Shown: piece by piece, positions 37,349-45,809 of the stretch
How the letters are laid out: the number at the start of each line of letters is the position of its first letter
How positions within the stretch are numbered: position 1 is the first letter of the stretch
Position numbers and translations under genes: made by a program
Origin: Streptomyces sp. NBRC 110035
Lineage (GTDB): Bacteria > Actinomycetota > Actinomycetes > Streptomycetales > Streptomycetaceae
Assembly: GCF_000829695.1 (NCBI RefSeq)
Contig: NZ_BBNN01000031.1
Coordinates: 62,947-126,946 of the forward strand
Length of the DNA: 64,000 nucleotides
Reading direction: 5' to 3'
Notes under the pieces: generated by a model
What the model was told of the DNA's origin: nothing
Database searches by the model: none
Seen by the model: only the letters and a program-made list of their open reading frames with translations

Positions 37349-37957
37349 ATGAGCACGAACACACGATCCACCGATGACCACCCCCCGGCCGTGCAGAGGA
37401 TCCCGTACGAGGACGAACTGGCCCGTGGCCTGCGGGCCGCCGACGAGAACGCGTTCGCAGCCGTCTACCTGCGCTGGGGCTCACTCGTCCACACCATGGC
37501 CACCCGGTCGCTCGGCGACACCCACGAGGCCGAGGACGTCACCCAGCAGGTGTTTCTCGGCGCCTGGCGCGGACGGGCCGGCTTCCGTCCGGAGCGGGGA
37601 CCGCTCGGCGCCTGGCTGGTCGGTATCACACGCCGGAAGATCGTCGACGCCCTGGCAGCCAGGACGAAACGTCTCACAGTGATCGATTCGGTGGCACACG
37701 ACGCCGGTTCGCACCGCCAGGAGGTGAGTGCCCCGGACGAGGTCCTGGACCGGGTGCTCCTGGTCGACGCCCTGTCCCGTCTGCCGCACCACCAGCGCGA
37801 GGTGCTGTGCATGGCGTTCTACGAAGACCTGACCCAGGTCCAGATCTCCGAGCGCACCGGAATGCCCCTGGGCACCGTGAAGAGCCACACCCGGCGTGGC
37901 CTGCACCGGCTGCGTGAGGCGATGGAGCAGGGCCTCTCCGACGAGTCCGCCGCGTAG
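37349..37957 (+). CDS. litS: ECF sigma factor for light-induced carotenoid genes
   Basis: This 202-aa sigma-70 factor has region 2 (ENAFAAVYLRWGSLVHTMA, AEDVTQQVFLGAWRG) and region 4 (DALSRLPHHQREVLCMAFYE, QVQISERTGMPLGTVKSHTR). The divergent litR and the adjacent crt cluster identify it as LitS, which directs transcription of crt genes after LitR is lifted. ATG 37349 has a strong AGGAGG site. Here it is followed on the same strand by a DUF4397 protein gene, a sortase gene and an anti-sigma-like gene, which may belong to its regulon. Confidence 0.92.
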   Translation: MSTNTRSTDDHPPAVQRIPYEDELARGLRAADENAFAAVYLRWGSLVHTMATRSLGDTHEAEDVTQQVFLGAWRGRAGFRPERGPLGAWLVGITRRKIVDALAARTKRLTVIDSVAHDAGSHRQEVSAPDEVLDRVLLVDALSRLPHHQREVLCMAFYEDLTQVQISERTGMPLGTVKSHTRRGLHRLREAMEQGLSDESAA

Positions 37958-38062
37958 CCGCACAGGAATTCCCCGTCCCGCGCATCCACGACGGCACCCG
38001 CGCACGAAACACGGATGAGACACCGCAAAACGGCGGAACCTCTCGACGAAGGGACGATCCTC

Positions 38063-38899
38063 ATGACCTCCCGAACCCCCCTCGCTCTCGCCGCCTCGGC
38101 CGGCGCCTGCGCTCTGGCCCTCGGCGTCACCGCACCCGCCATGGCGGCCCCCTCCGCCGAAGACCCGGCCATGGTGTCGGTCTTCCACGGCGTTCCCGAC
38201 CTGACCGTCGACGTCTACGCCAACGGCGAGGAACTGCTCGGCGACTTCGAGCCCGGCACCGTGACCGACCCGCAGTCCCTCGACGCGGGCACCTACGACA
38301 TCCAGGTCTTCGAGGCCGGACAGGGCCCCGACGGCACCCCTGCCGTCGAGAAGGAGATCGAGGTGCCCGCCGGGGCGAACGCCACCGTGGCGGCCCATCT
38401 CTCCGCCGAGGGCGAGCCCCAGCTGACGGCGTTCGTCAACGACGTCTCGAAGGTGGACGCCGGCCAGACACGGCTCACGGTGCGTCATGTCGCGGCCGCG
38501 CCTGCCGTGGACGTCCGGGCGGGCGGGCAGCCGCTCTTCCAGGGCCTGGAGAACCCGAAGGAGGACACCACCGTGGTCGACTCCGGCACCGTTTCGGCCG
38601 ACGTCGTGCTGGCAGGCACCGACACCGTGGCGATCGGCCCGGCCGACCTGGACCTCGAGGAGGGCACGAGCAGCATCGTCTACGCCTGGGGCAGCGCCGA
38701 GGACGAGAACCTGGCGCTGGCGACCCAGACGCTCAGCGGCATGGAATCGGCACCGAAGGGCGTCGACGCGGGCGGCAACGGCGCCGCCGTCGCCGCGAAC
38801 TCCTCCGACCAGTGGCTGGCCTGGGCCGCCGCGGGCGGCATGGTCACACTGACCGGCGGTTTCCTGATGGCACGCCGGGCAGTGGGCCGGCGTGGGTGA
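38063..38899 (+). CDS. secreted DUF4397 surface protein with C-terminal anchor helix
   Basis: This 278-aa protein has a Sec signal (LALAASAGACALALGVTAPAMAAP, cleaved after AMA). Two DUF4397 repeats follow, starting MVSVFHGVPDLTVDVYANGE and LTVRHVAAAPAVDVRAGGQP. A C-terminal hydrophobic helix (LAWAAAGGMVTLTGGFLMA) and a positive RRAVGRRG tail complete it. The anchor looks like a sortase-substrate tail, but no LPxTG is present before the helix (NSSDQW is there instead). It overlaps the class F sortase gene by 8 bases. It is probably displayed on the cell surface. Confidence 0.88.
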   Translation: MTSRTPLALAASAGACALALGVTAPAMAAPSAEDPAMVSVFHGVPDLTVDVYANGEELLGDFEPGTVTDPQSLDAGTYDIQVFEAGQGPDGTPAVEKEIEVPAGANATVAAHLSAEGEPQLTAFVNDVSKVDAGQTRLTVRHVAAAPAVDVRAGGQPLFQGLENPKEDTTVVDSGTVSADVVLAGTDTVAIGPADLDLEEGTSSIVYAWGSAEDENLALATQTLSGMESAPKGVDAGGNGAAVAANSSDQWLAWAAAGGMVTLTGGFLMARRAVGRRG

Positions 38900-39548
38900 G
38901 AAGGGACGACGACTCGGCGGTCTCACGGTGACGGCCTCCGCGCTGGCGGGGGTCCTCACCCTGGCGGCCTCCCCGTCGGATCGGGCGGCTCCCCCGTCCG
39001 ATTTCGGTCCTGCGGTGCCGGCCCGGGCCGCCGGGCCGGCCGAGCACCCCGGTCCCACCGCGACGGACCCGGATCCGGGTCATCGCTCCGAGCGCCCGCT
39101 TCCGCCGCCCCGGCGCGTCCTGGTCCGCGACGTGGGTCTCGACGCCCCGGTACGGCCGGTCGGTGTCACGGGGCAGGGCGCGCTGGCGGTCCCCTCGAAT
39201 CCCACCGTGGCCGGGTGGTACCGCTTCGGCCCGGCGCCCGGAAGCTCTCGGGGCTCGGCCGTGCTCGTCGGACACGTGGACAGCGACTCGGGCGCCCTCG
39301 GTGAGTTCGCGGCACTCTCCGGCGTACGGCCCGGAGACCGCGTGGAGGTGCACCGGGCCGACGCCGCACCGGCTGTCTACCGGATCGTCGCGCGTACGAC
39401 GGTGCCGAAGGACGATCTTCCGTCCTCCGTCTTCCGCCGGACCGGTTCCCCGGTTCTCACGCTCATCACCTGCGCGCCCCCGTTCGTCCCCGACCGGGGC
39501 GGCTACCTGGCCAACGTGGTCGTCACGGCGGAGCCGGTCCGGGAGTGA
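38892..39548 (+). CDS. class F sortase
   Basis: This 218-aa protein has a hydrophobic N-terminus, a Pro-rich linker and the sortase fold (LVRDVGLDAPVRPVGVTGQG, VAGWYRFGPAPG). His128 lies in LVGHVDSDSG, Cys194 in LTLITCAPPF, and the catalytic Arg in PDRGGYLANVVV. Class F sortases are characteristic of actinobacteria and often have unclear substrates. It starts at GTG 38892 within the end of the DUF4397 gene, so the two are translationally coupled and that protein is the obvious candidate substrate. Confidence 0.92.
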   Translation: MGEKGRRLGGLTVTASALAGVLTLAASPSDRAAPPSDFGPAVPARAAGPAEHPGPTATDPDPGHRSERPLPPPRRVLVRDVGLDAPVRPVGVTGQGALAVPSNPTVAGWYRFGPAPGSSRGSAVLVGHVDSDSGALGEFAALSGVRPGDRVEVHRADAAPAVYRIVARTTVPKDDLPSSVFRRTGSPVLTLITCAPPFVPDRGGYLANVVVTAEPVRE

Positions 39549-39631
39549 GCGGGTGCACGCATCCGCGTGCGGACTCCCGCCCGGTACGGGCGGGACAACA
39601 GAAGGCGGAACACAGGGAACAGGAGGTTGTG

Positions 39632-40057
39632 GTGGACCACGTCGAGCCCGCGCACCTGGTGGAACTGGCACTGGGGAACGGCGTTTCGAGCGACGACGTC
39701 AGCGCCCTGCGGCACATTGCCGTATGCATCCGGTGCAGGAGGGAACTGAACCGGATGACACGTGTCGTGGCAGCCGCACGCAGCGTCGAGGAGCCGGACC
39801 TGCCGACCGGCCGCCCGGAGCAGGTCTGGCAACGGATCACGCAGGAGCTGTCCCTGGCGGGGGAGGCCGCCCCACCACCGCCCGCGGGGGCCGACCACAC
39901 ACTTCGCGTGGTACCGGCGTGCGAACACTGCACCGGCGCCCCCGGGGACGCCGTCGCCCGGACGGCTCGTCTTGTGCTGGCCGTTTCCGTCGTGGCCGTG
40001 GTCGTCCGGTGGCTGAGGCGGTCCCGGCCGGCGGAGCGGTCCGGCAGGAGCGGCTGA
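39632..40057 (+). CDS. anti-sigma-factor-like zinc-finger membrane protein
   Basis: This 141-aa protein from GTG 39632 has an excellent AGGAGG at 39621-39626. The N-terminal VEPAHLVELALGNGVSSDD and HIAVCIRCRREL give an H-x-x-x-C-x-x-C zinc anti-sigma motif. One hydrophobic segment near the end (LVLAVSVVAVVVRWL, about residues 108-122) precedes a basic tail. It is three genes downstream of litS on the same strand and could be the partner of LitS, though LitS is better known to be controlled through LitR at the transcriptional level. Confidence 0.72.
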   Translation: MDHVEPAHLVELALGNGVSSDDVSALRHIAVCIRCRRELNRMTRVVAAARSVEEPDLPTGRPEQVWQRITQELSLAGEAAPPPPAGADHTLRVVPACEHCTGAPGDAVARTARLVLAVSVVAVVVRWLRRSRPAERSGRSG

Positions 40058-40117
40058 CGTCCGGCCGGCGCCCCGGGAGCCCGTGATCCGGGCCGGCCGG
40101 TGCCGCCCCCGGGGCCC

Positions 40118-40696
40118 TCACGGCTGGCTGCGCGCCTGTTCTGCCGCCTGACCTGCGGCGCCGGTCTCCGTGGTGGCACCGCGGGTGCTGAGCTCGCCAC
40201 CACTGGACTCCAGGTGCGCACGGACGAACCACTGGAAGAGTTCCAGGCCTCGCAACTGCTCGATGAGCATGTCCTGAGTGACGGGATCGGACGTCTCGGT
40301 GGCCTGCATGGCCTCACGGTGGTCCTTGATGACGGCGGTGTACACCAGATCGAGGGCCCCGAGGTGCTCGATCGCCTCCGCCCGGCCGATCGAGTAGTCG
40401 TTCCAGGTGCGCCGGTCCACCAGTGCGCCCGGAGTGCCGTTGGGCTGGCCGCCGAGTGTGGAGATCCGCTCGGCGAGGTCGTCGGTCATGGCACGGACCT
40501 TGTCGACCTGGGGGTCGATCATCTCGTGCACGGCGATGAAGTGCGGCCCCACGACGTTCCAGTGAACGTGCTTGAGCGTCAGATGAAGGTCGTTGAGGGA
40601 GTGCAGACGCATCTGCAGCAAATCGCTGATGCGCCGGCTGTCCTGGGTGCTCACCCCGGGCACGGTGTACGAGATGTCCGCGTTCTGTGACGGCAC
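40118..40696 (-). CDS. dps: Dps-family DNA-protecting miniferritin
   Basis: This 192-aa protein from GTG 40696 (AAGGAGT upstream) has the Dps ferroxidase pattern HVHWNVVGPHFIAVHEMIDP followed by TDDLAERISTLGG (His, Asp and Glu ligands at the dimer interface). Dps proteins oxidise iron, protect DNA and compact the nucleoid in stress. It is convergent with the anti-sigma-like gene. The C-terminal 20 residues are polar. The family is often controlled by sigma-B-type factors in Streptomyces. Confidence 0.93.
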   Translation of the reverse strand: MPSQNADISYTVPGVSTQDSRRISDLLQMRLHSLNDLHLTLKHVHWNVVGPHFIAVHEMIDPQVDKVRAMTDDLAERISTLGGQPNGTPGALVDRRTWNDYSIGRAEAIEHLGALDLVYTAVIKDHREAMQATETSDPVTQDMLIEQLRGLELFQWFVRAHLESSGGELSTRGATTETGAAGQAAEQARSQP

Positions 40697-41294
40697 GACG
40701 GTACTCCTTGTGCGATTGGATGCCGAGACGACCAGACAAGCACCGATCACCGCGATCTCGGCGTACGGCCACGTCCCACCCCTCCCATCTCACCGGTTCG
40801 GAGCAGGCCGCACACAGGCAACGTGAGAGGAGGGGCCCGCTGTGTCACCTGCCTGCACCCGGGAGGAGCGAGCCGGACACGCGTGCGGAAGGGGACGGGC
40901 GCAGAAACCGCGCGGAGGACATAGCCGGCACGTCGCCGCCGCCCGCGAAGGCGCGACCGGGCAGGCTCCGGCCGCCGGCGGGCCGGACGGGCACGTGGAA
41001 CGGCGGGCCCCGGACGGTCCGACGGGCCTGCCCGGACGCCTCCGCCCGGACGCCAGGCACGGCAGCGTTCAACCGGAGTGCCCGTACGGTCTTCGTGCGC
41101 GTGGGGAAGCGGGGGAAGCCGGTCCGCCCGGCCGCGCACACCGGAGGCATACGGCGCCCTGTCCCCGGTGCCCCCGCCCTGCTCCTGCGAGCCGGGCCCG
41201 CGCCACCGTCGAGGCGCGGGCCCGGAGGCGGGTTCACCGCACACCGCCGGACCGAGCGGTGCCGCACCGGGGGTTCTGCGCGTCCTCCCCCGGC
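40697..41294. other. intergenic stretch without a convincing gene
   Basis: About 600 bases lie between dps and the ppx-type gene. Frames on both strands are long but rich in Pro, Arg and Gly and lack motifs, which is what GC-rich non-coding DNA gives. The dps promoter should be close to 40700-40760. Nothing else can be supported. Confidence 0.5.
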
Positions 41295-42305
41295 TCAGCC
41301 GGCCAGCGGACCGGCGGCAAGGCGAAGAGTGTCCTTCTGCGCGGCGAAGGCGTCGGAGTCCTGGGCGATCTCCGTCCACCAGCCGGGGCCGTCCTCGATG
41401 CAGCGCAGCATGACACCCTCGCGGATGGCCCACGGGCAGACCGTGGCCTCGCGCAGCCCCATGACTTTCATCGCGGTGTGGCCGACCACCGCTCCGGCCA
41501 GACTCTGCGCGGCCCGGGGCGCGGTGATGCCCGGCAGGTGCGCGCGTTCGTCCACCGGGAACGCGGCGAGGACGCCGATGGCCTCGCGAAGGTCCCTGCG
41601 CTCCATGCTCCGGTGGCTGAACGGACCGTGGCGTCCGGGAGCGGCGCCACAGAGGCGGGCCAGCTGCTGGAAGGTACGGGAGGTGAGTACGGCGGTTGTC
41701 GGGCGCTCCCATCGGATCCGGGCCGCCACGTCCCGCAGCGCATGGCGAACCCGGCGGCGGAGAGCTTTCAGCTCGGCCTCGGCGGGCGCGTCCTCGACGT
41801 GGAAGAACTCACGGGTCAGGCGACCCGCGCCCAGCGGGAGGGAAGCGGCGAACTCGGGTAAACGGCCTCGTCCGAAGGCCACTTCCAGTGAACCGCCCCC
41901 GATGTCGAGAAGGACCAGTGGCCCGGCGCGCCAGCCCAGCCACCGGCGAGCTGCCAGGAACGTCAGTTCGGCCTCGGTCTCCCCCGAGAGTGTGCACATC
42001 GGTATGCCGGTCTCCTGACGCACGAAGCGCAGTACTTCGGCGCGGTTGGGTGCGTTGCGCACGATGGCGGTACCGAACGCCAGTGGCTCCTCCGCCTTCC
42101 AACGCCGCGCCGTACGCCCCGCCCCGGCCACCGCCTCGGCCATCTGCTCCAGTGCGCCTTCGCCGATGGTGCCGTCCGCTCCGGTCCGTTCGGACAGGCG
42201 CAGCTTCCACTTCGCGGTGTGCACCGGCAACGGAACACCGCCCTTCACGTCCGCGACCACCAGACGGACCGTGCGCGACCCCGCGTCCACCACGCTGACC
42301 CTCAT
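41295..42305 (-). CDS. Ppx/GppA-type exopolyphosphatase family protein
   Basis: This 336-aa ASKHA-fold phosphatase has the phosphate-1 loop VSVVDAGSRTVRLVVADV, the acidic GTAIVRNAPN block, SGETEAELTFLAA, and the phosphate-2 motif VLLDIGGGSLEVAFG. The family hydrolyses polyphosphate or pppGpp. ATG 42305 is chosen because the fold starts at once; the longer frame to 42497 is not conserved-looking. No ppk is nearby. Link to stress metabolism is an inference from the setting. Confidence 0.9.
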   Translation of the reverse strand: MRVSVVDAGSRTVRLVVADVKGGVPLPVHTAKWKLRLSERTGADGTIGEGALEQMAEAVAGAGRTARRWKAEEPLAFGTAIVRNAPNRAEVLRFVRQETGIPMCTLSGETEAELTFLAARRWLGWRAGPLVLLDIGGGSLEVAFGRGRLPEFAASLPLGAGRLTREFFHVEDAPAEAELKALRRRVRHALRDVAARIRWERPTTAVLTSRTFQQLARLCGAAPGRHGPFSHRSMERRDLREAIGVLAAFPVDERAHLPGITAPRAAQSLAGAVVGHTAMKVMGLREATVCPWAIREGVMLRCIEDGPGWWTEIAQDSDAFAAQKDTLRLAAGPLAG

Positions 42306-42714
42306 CTGGCCCGCCCTACCCCGTCCGGGCCGGGCGAAACGGGAGGCGGTACGCCCGGCCCGAAGTGTCTCCACGGATGGCGGGAACTCCGTGCGACGCC
42401 GGGGCCGTCGAGCCCGCCGCTTCCGGGTGGCCGACAGCGTGGGGAACAGTCGTTTACGGGTACTCGGGCCGGGCGGCGGTGAATCCACCGTCCGCACCGT
42501 AGAGGGACGGTCCCGTGACCCGGCGGGCCGGTGGCTGCGACCTGGTGGTACGCGCGGTGGCCGAGGGCGGCGATCCGGACACCACCACCGCGGCGGCGAA
42601 CGCGTGCGGCGACTGTCCGGTCACGCCGGGGTCCGGCGGCACCGGCGCCGCCCGGCCCCACCCGTGACACGTCACGTCCCACGTCCTCACCCGAGCCCCG
42701 AAAGGAGTGCCCGT
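42306..42714. other. spacer between the ppx-type gene and the small membrane protein gene
   Basis: About 400 bases carry the promoter of the ppx-type gene and one short candidate frame (42515-42667, listed separately). I see no other supported feature. Confidence 0.45.
42515..42667 (+). CDS. possible small protein, 50 aa
   Basis: A short frame from GTG 42515 has GAGGGA eight bases upstream. The product begins MTRRAGGCDLVVRAVAEGGD and contains AAANACGDCP, a C-x2-C pair preceded by one further Cys. I do not recognise a family. The support is only a plausible ribosome site and length, so it may be chance. Confidence 0.25.
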   Translation: MTRRAGGCDLVVRAVAEGGDPDTTTAAANACGDCPVTPGSGGTGAARPHP

Positions 42715-42715
42715 C

Positions 42716-42958
42716 ATGACGACTCCTGATCCCGACCCGAGGCGAACCCCGGGGGCAGAGCCGGGCGGCGTTGCGCCACCCGGTGAGACGCCACCCGGTG
42801 AGACGCCACCCGCCGAAGGAGGCACCTACGGCATCTCCCATCCGGAGCCGCCCGAACTGCGCAAGGGCTGGGGGCCGGTGCCGCTGGTTCTGATCATGGC
42901 CGTGGTGGCGCTGGTGGTGATCGGGCTGATCGGCATGCTGGTGTCCCTGATCGCGTGA
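42716..42958 (+). CDS. small single-pass membrane protein, DUF6480-like
   Basis: This 80-aa protein has a Pro-rich head with two exact PPGET repeats, then a GTYGISHPEPPELRKGWGPV segment and a C-terminal transmembrane helix (LVLIMAVVALVVIGLIGMLV). This matches the DUF6480 pattern common in Streptomyces stress loci. AAAGGAG precedes ATG 42716. Function is unknown. Confidence 0.82.
   Translation: MTTPDPDPRRTPGAEPGGVAPPGETPPGETPPAEGGTYGISHPEPPELRKGWGPVPLVLIMAVVALVVIGLIGMLVSLIA
42775..42804. repeat. 15-bp tandem repeat inside the DUF6480-like gene
   Basis: GCCACCCGGTGAGAC occurs twice in tandem, with a partial third copy, and codes for PPGET repeats. Being in frame, it changes only the length of the Pro-rich head. 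Confidence 0.9.
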
Positions 42959-42995
42959 CACCGCCCGGCCGGGCGACTCGGCCGGCCGGGCGGTG
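42959..42995. terminator. hairpin after the DUF6480-like gene
   Basis: CACCGCCCGGCC at 42959-42970 pairs perfectly with GGCCGGGCGGTG at 42984-42995, leaving a 13-base loop. It begins directly after the stop codon and separates two convergent genes. Confidence 0.8.
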
Positions 42996-43034
42996 ACAGC
43001 GGAGGGGCGCCCCTGCCGGGCGCCTCTCGGGTCC

Positions 43035-43511
43035 TCAGAGGGTGGAACCGGGATTCTCCGGCCGGATCCGTCCGCGCCAGGCACCCGTCTCGCCACCGCC
43101 GCCCTCGATGAAGTCCTTGAAGCGGTGCAGGTCCCCCTTGACCCGGCGGTCGATGACACCGAGCATGTCCGCGCCCTTCTCGGCCACTCCGGAGGGCTCG
43201 ATCTCCATGGTGAGCTCGACCCTGGTGCGGGTGTCGTCCAGCCGCTCGAACCTGACCGATCCCCGCTGCCGTGTCTCGCCGTCGACGGAGCGCCAGGTGA
43301 TCCGGTCGTCCCGCAGCTGGTCGACGATCTCGGTGTCGAACTCGCGCCGCACCCCGCCGATGCTGGTGACCCAGTGGTTGTGCCGGTCGTCGAGCTGCCG
43401 CACCTCCTCCACCCCCTCCATGAAGGTCGGGAACTCCTCGAACTGCGTCCACTGGTTGTAGGCGGTGTGGACGGGAACCTCGACGTCCACCGCTTCCTTC
43501 ACCGTGCTCAT
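43035..43511 (-). CDS. SRPBCC (START-like) family protein
   Basis: This 158-aa protein begins MSTVKEAVDVEVPVHTAYNQ and contains WTQFEEFPTFMEGVEEVRQL. These are features of the polyketide cyclase/dehydratase type (SRPBCC) fold. GAGGAGGAG precedes ATG 43511. Such proteins bind hydrophobic ligands in a deep pocket; many occur beside stress genes as single copies. No ligand can be predicted. Confidence 0.9.
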   Translation of the reverse strand: MSTVKEAVDVEVPVHTAYNQWTQFEEFPTFMEGVEEVRQLDDRHNHWVTSIGGVRREFDTEIVDQLRDDRITWRSVDGETRQRGSVRFERLDDTRTRVELTMEIEPSGVAEKGADMLGVIDRRVKGDLHRFKDFIEGGGGETGAWRGRIRPENPGSTL

Positions 43512-43852
43512 CGTCTCCTCCTCGGTGTGGTCGTTCACCTGCACGACCCGCAGGTACCCGGGGACCGGAGGATCAAGACCTCGATCCGCCGCGTGTCCCC
43601 ATGCCCTCTCCCGGTAGGTCGTGGGCCGCGGGCGGCACGGCGTGTGATCGCCCTGCCGCTCCGTCTTCCTCCGTCGCCGTTTCGGCCGCGCGCGCTCGGG
43701 GCACCCGGGCCGGGCCCGGAACCCGCGGTGAGGCGTGGCGCCGTTTTACGGCACCGCCCCACTCCGCGCCGGTGAGGCCGGCGCGGCCGACGGCATCCGA
43801 AGGGACCGGTCCCCATGAGCTCGCACTCCACACCCTCGGCGGCCTCCCCGGA

Positions 43853-44496
43853 GTGCCACGGCCCGGCCACCCCGCCCGGCTGACCGCGGTCCTCGACACA
43901 CCGCTGTCCCGCTGGCTGTGGCTGGTCAAATGGGTGCTCGCCCTCCCGCACTACGTCGTCCTGGTCTTCCTGTGGGTGGCCTTCGCGGGGGCGAGCGTGG
44001 CGGCGTTCTTCGCGATTCTCTTCACCGGCCGCCACCCGAGACCCCTCTTCGATTTCACCACCGGTGTACTGCGGTGGAATTGGCGAGTGGCCTATTACGC
44101 CTACGGTGCTCTGGGCACCGACCGCTATCCGCCGTTCACGCTCGCCGACGTCCCCGGCTATCCGGCGCGCTGGGAGCTGACGTACCCCGGAGAGCTCTCC
44201 CGCGGCCTCGTCCTGGTGAAGTGGTGGCTCCTGGCCGTCCCGCACTACCTGGTCCTGGGCTTCTTTCTCGGCGGCGTCCGCGTGGGCTGGTTCAGCGGTG
44301 GTCTCATCGGGCTGCTCACCCTGTTCGCCGGCGTCTCCCTGGCCGCCACCGGGCGCTACCCGCGCGGTCTGTTCGATCTGGTGCTCGGGCTGAACCGCTG
44401 GGTGCTGCGCGTGGCCGCCTACGCGGCCCTGCTCACCGACGTGTATCCCCCTTCCGGCTCGACCAGGGCGGTCGCGAACCGGCGGAGCCGGCATGA
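43853..44496 (+). pseudogene. DUF4389 membrane protein, one frameshift near the end
   Basis: The frame contains RLTAVLDTPLSRWLWLVKW, LALPHYVVLVFLWVA and ILFTGRHPRPLFDFTTG. It has four membrane segments and the repeated VKWWLLAVPHYLVLGFF. This is the DUF4389 arrangement. At the C5 run 44447-44451 the frame is lost; one added C would restore YPPFRLDQGGREPAEPA and the stop at 44494-44496. The start is uncertain: GTG 43853 is in frame, while ATG 43815 has a better ribosome site but is out of frame by one, so a second indel is possible. A GGGACCGGTCCC palindrome lies at 43802-43813. Confidence 0.78.
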
Positions 44497-44594
44497 CTCC
44501 GCCCTCGGCCCCGGCCTCCGCGGTTTTCGGTCTCGTGGCGTGAGCCGCCGCGGGACCGGGAAACGCGCCCACCAGGACGGAAAGGTGAGCTCGC

Positions 44595-45105
44595 ATGGAC
44601 GTCCTCGTCGGATACGCGACCGTGCACGGCTCCACCCGGACGATCGCCGAGAGGACGGCCGCCGTCCTGAGCCGTGCGGGGCAAAGGGCCGAGGCAAGGC
44701 CCATGACCGAGGTGGAGGACGCCGACGTCTACCGTTCGTTCGTCCTCGGCAGCGCCGTACACGAACAGAGCTGGGCCGCCGGCCAGGCGATTCGTGCGGG
44801 AGAACCTGGATGTGCTGGCCCCCCGTCCCGTGTGGGTCTTCAGCGTCGGGATGCCCGCGGCGCTGCGCGGGCCGTGGCGCCGCATGGCCGCCAAGGAGCT
44901 GCCGGCCATCGAGGAAGGCCTGCCGCCAGGTCTGGGGTACCGGAGCCACCGCCTGTTCTCCGGTGTCGTCGAAGGGGACCAGCCGTCCCGTACCGGACGC
45001 CTGCTGTTTCAACTGGTGGGCGGCCGGTACGGCGACTTCCGGGACTGGCATGCCGTCGACGGCTGGGCGACGGCCATCGCCGGGGAACTCCGGGTGGACA
45101 GATGA
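44595..45105 (+). pseudogene. flavodoxin-domain protein, one frameshift
   Basis: The first frame, from ATG 44595, begins MDVLVGYATVHGSTRTIAER, the phosphate loop of flavodoxins, and runs through YRSFVLGSAVHEQSW. At 44788-44791 the frame breaks. The next frame gives FVRENLDVLAPRPVWVFSVG and ends ATAIAGELRVDR. One base change would give a protein of about 170 residues, similar to HemG-type flavodoxin-domain proteins of actinobacteria. It lies close behind the DUF4389 gene on the same strand. Confidence 0.82.
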
Positions 45106-45349
45106 CGCCGGCGCACCATTGGAGTGAACGGCGGGCGTGGGCGGCCGGGCTCGCCCGCACCAGGTAGGTACTGTCCCCGGGGTGCGCTTCGATACGGATG
45201 CCGACCCGCCTTGCTTCCACTCCCCCACCTGCTCTGCCGGTCCGCTCAGGAGCGTCTCGACCGTCCGTGACCGATGGCTCCACTGGCGCGTCGGCGTCGT
45301 TCCCGGCAGCGTGGAGATCCGCAGACAATGACAGCTGAGTGAGGTGACC

Positions 45350-45802
45350 ATGCAGTCCTCAGATCCGGCACCTCGGGTGGTCGTGGGCGTGGACGGATCG
45401 CCTTCGTCCCACGCGGCTCTGCGGTGGGCGGACCGTTACGCCCGTACCATCGGCGGTGTCGTGGAGGCGATCCATGCCTGGGACACGCCGTCCGCCATGG
45501 GCTGGAGCGGGCCGGTGAGCGATCCCGAGTTCGACCTGGAGCAGGCCCGGGAGCGCTTCGCGGAGGAGTTGCGCGCCGTCTTTCAGAGCGAGCATCCGCC
45601 GGGGCTGAGGGAGCACCTCGTCGAGGGCGACCCGTCGGAGGTGCTGATCCAGGCCTCACAAGGAGCCGAGCTCCTCGTCGTGGGGCGTCGTGGCCGAGGC
45701 GGCTTCGCCCGGGCGATGCTGGGCTCGGTCAGCCAGCGCTGCTCCCAGCACGCGGCCTGCCCTGTCACCGTGGTCGGTCCGGAACAGGAGTCCGGCCGGT
45801 GA
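45350..45802 (+). CDS. universal stress protein, single UspA domain
   Basis: This 150-aa protein has the full Usp fold: RVVVGVDGSPSSHAALRWAD, then VGRRGRGGFARAMLGSVSQ (ATP-binding G-x2-G-x9-GS) and CPVTVVGPEQ. ATG 45350 has GAGGTG just upstream; GTG 45344 is a 2-residue longer option. It stands between the flavodoxin gene and the convergent OsmC gene. Single-domain Usp proteins usually dimerise and bind ATP. Confidence 0.93.
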   Translation: MQSSDPAPRVVVGVDGSPSSHAALRWADRYARTIGGVVEAIHAWDTPSAMGWSGPVSDPEFDLEQARERFAEELRAVFQSEHPPGLREHLVEGDPSEVLIQASQGAELLVVGRRGRGGFARAMLGSVSQRCSQHAACPVTVVGPEQESGR

Positions 45803-45809
45803 CCGGCGC

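Noticed and set aside
43802..43813. GGGACCGGTCCC palindrome upstream of the DUF4389 gene as a DosR/OsdR box
   Set aside because: It is too short and lacks the spacer and flanks of the known class. A 12-base GC palindrome is common by chance here.
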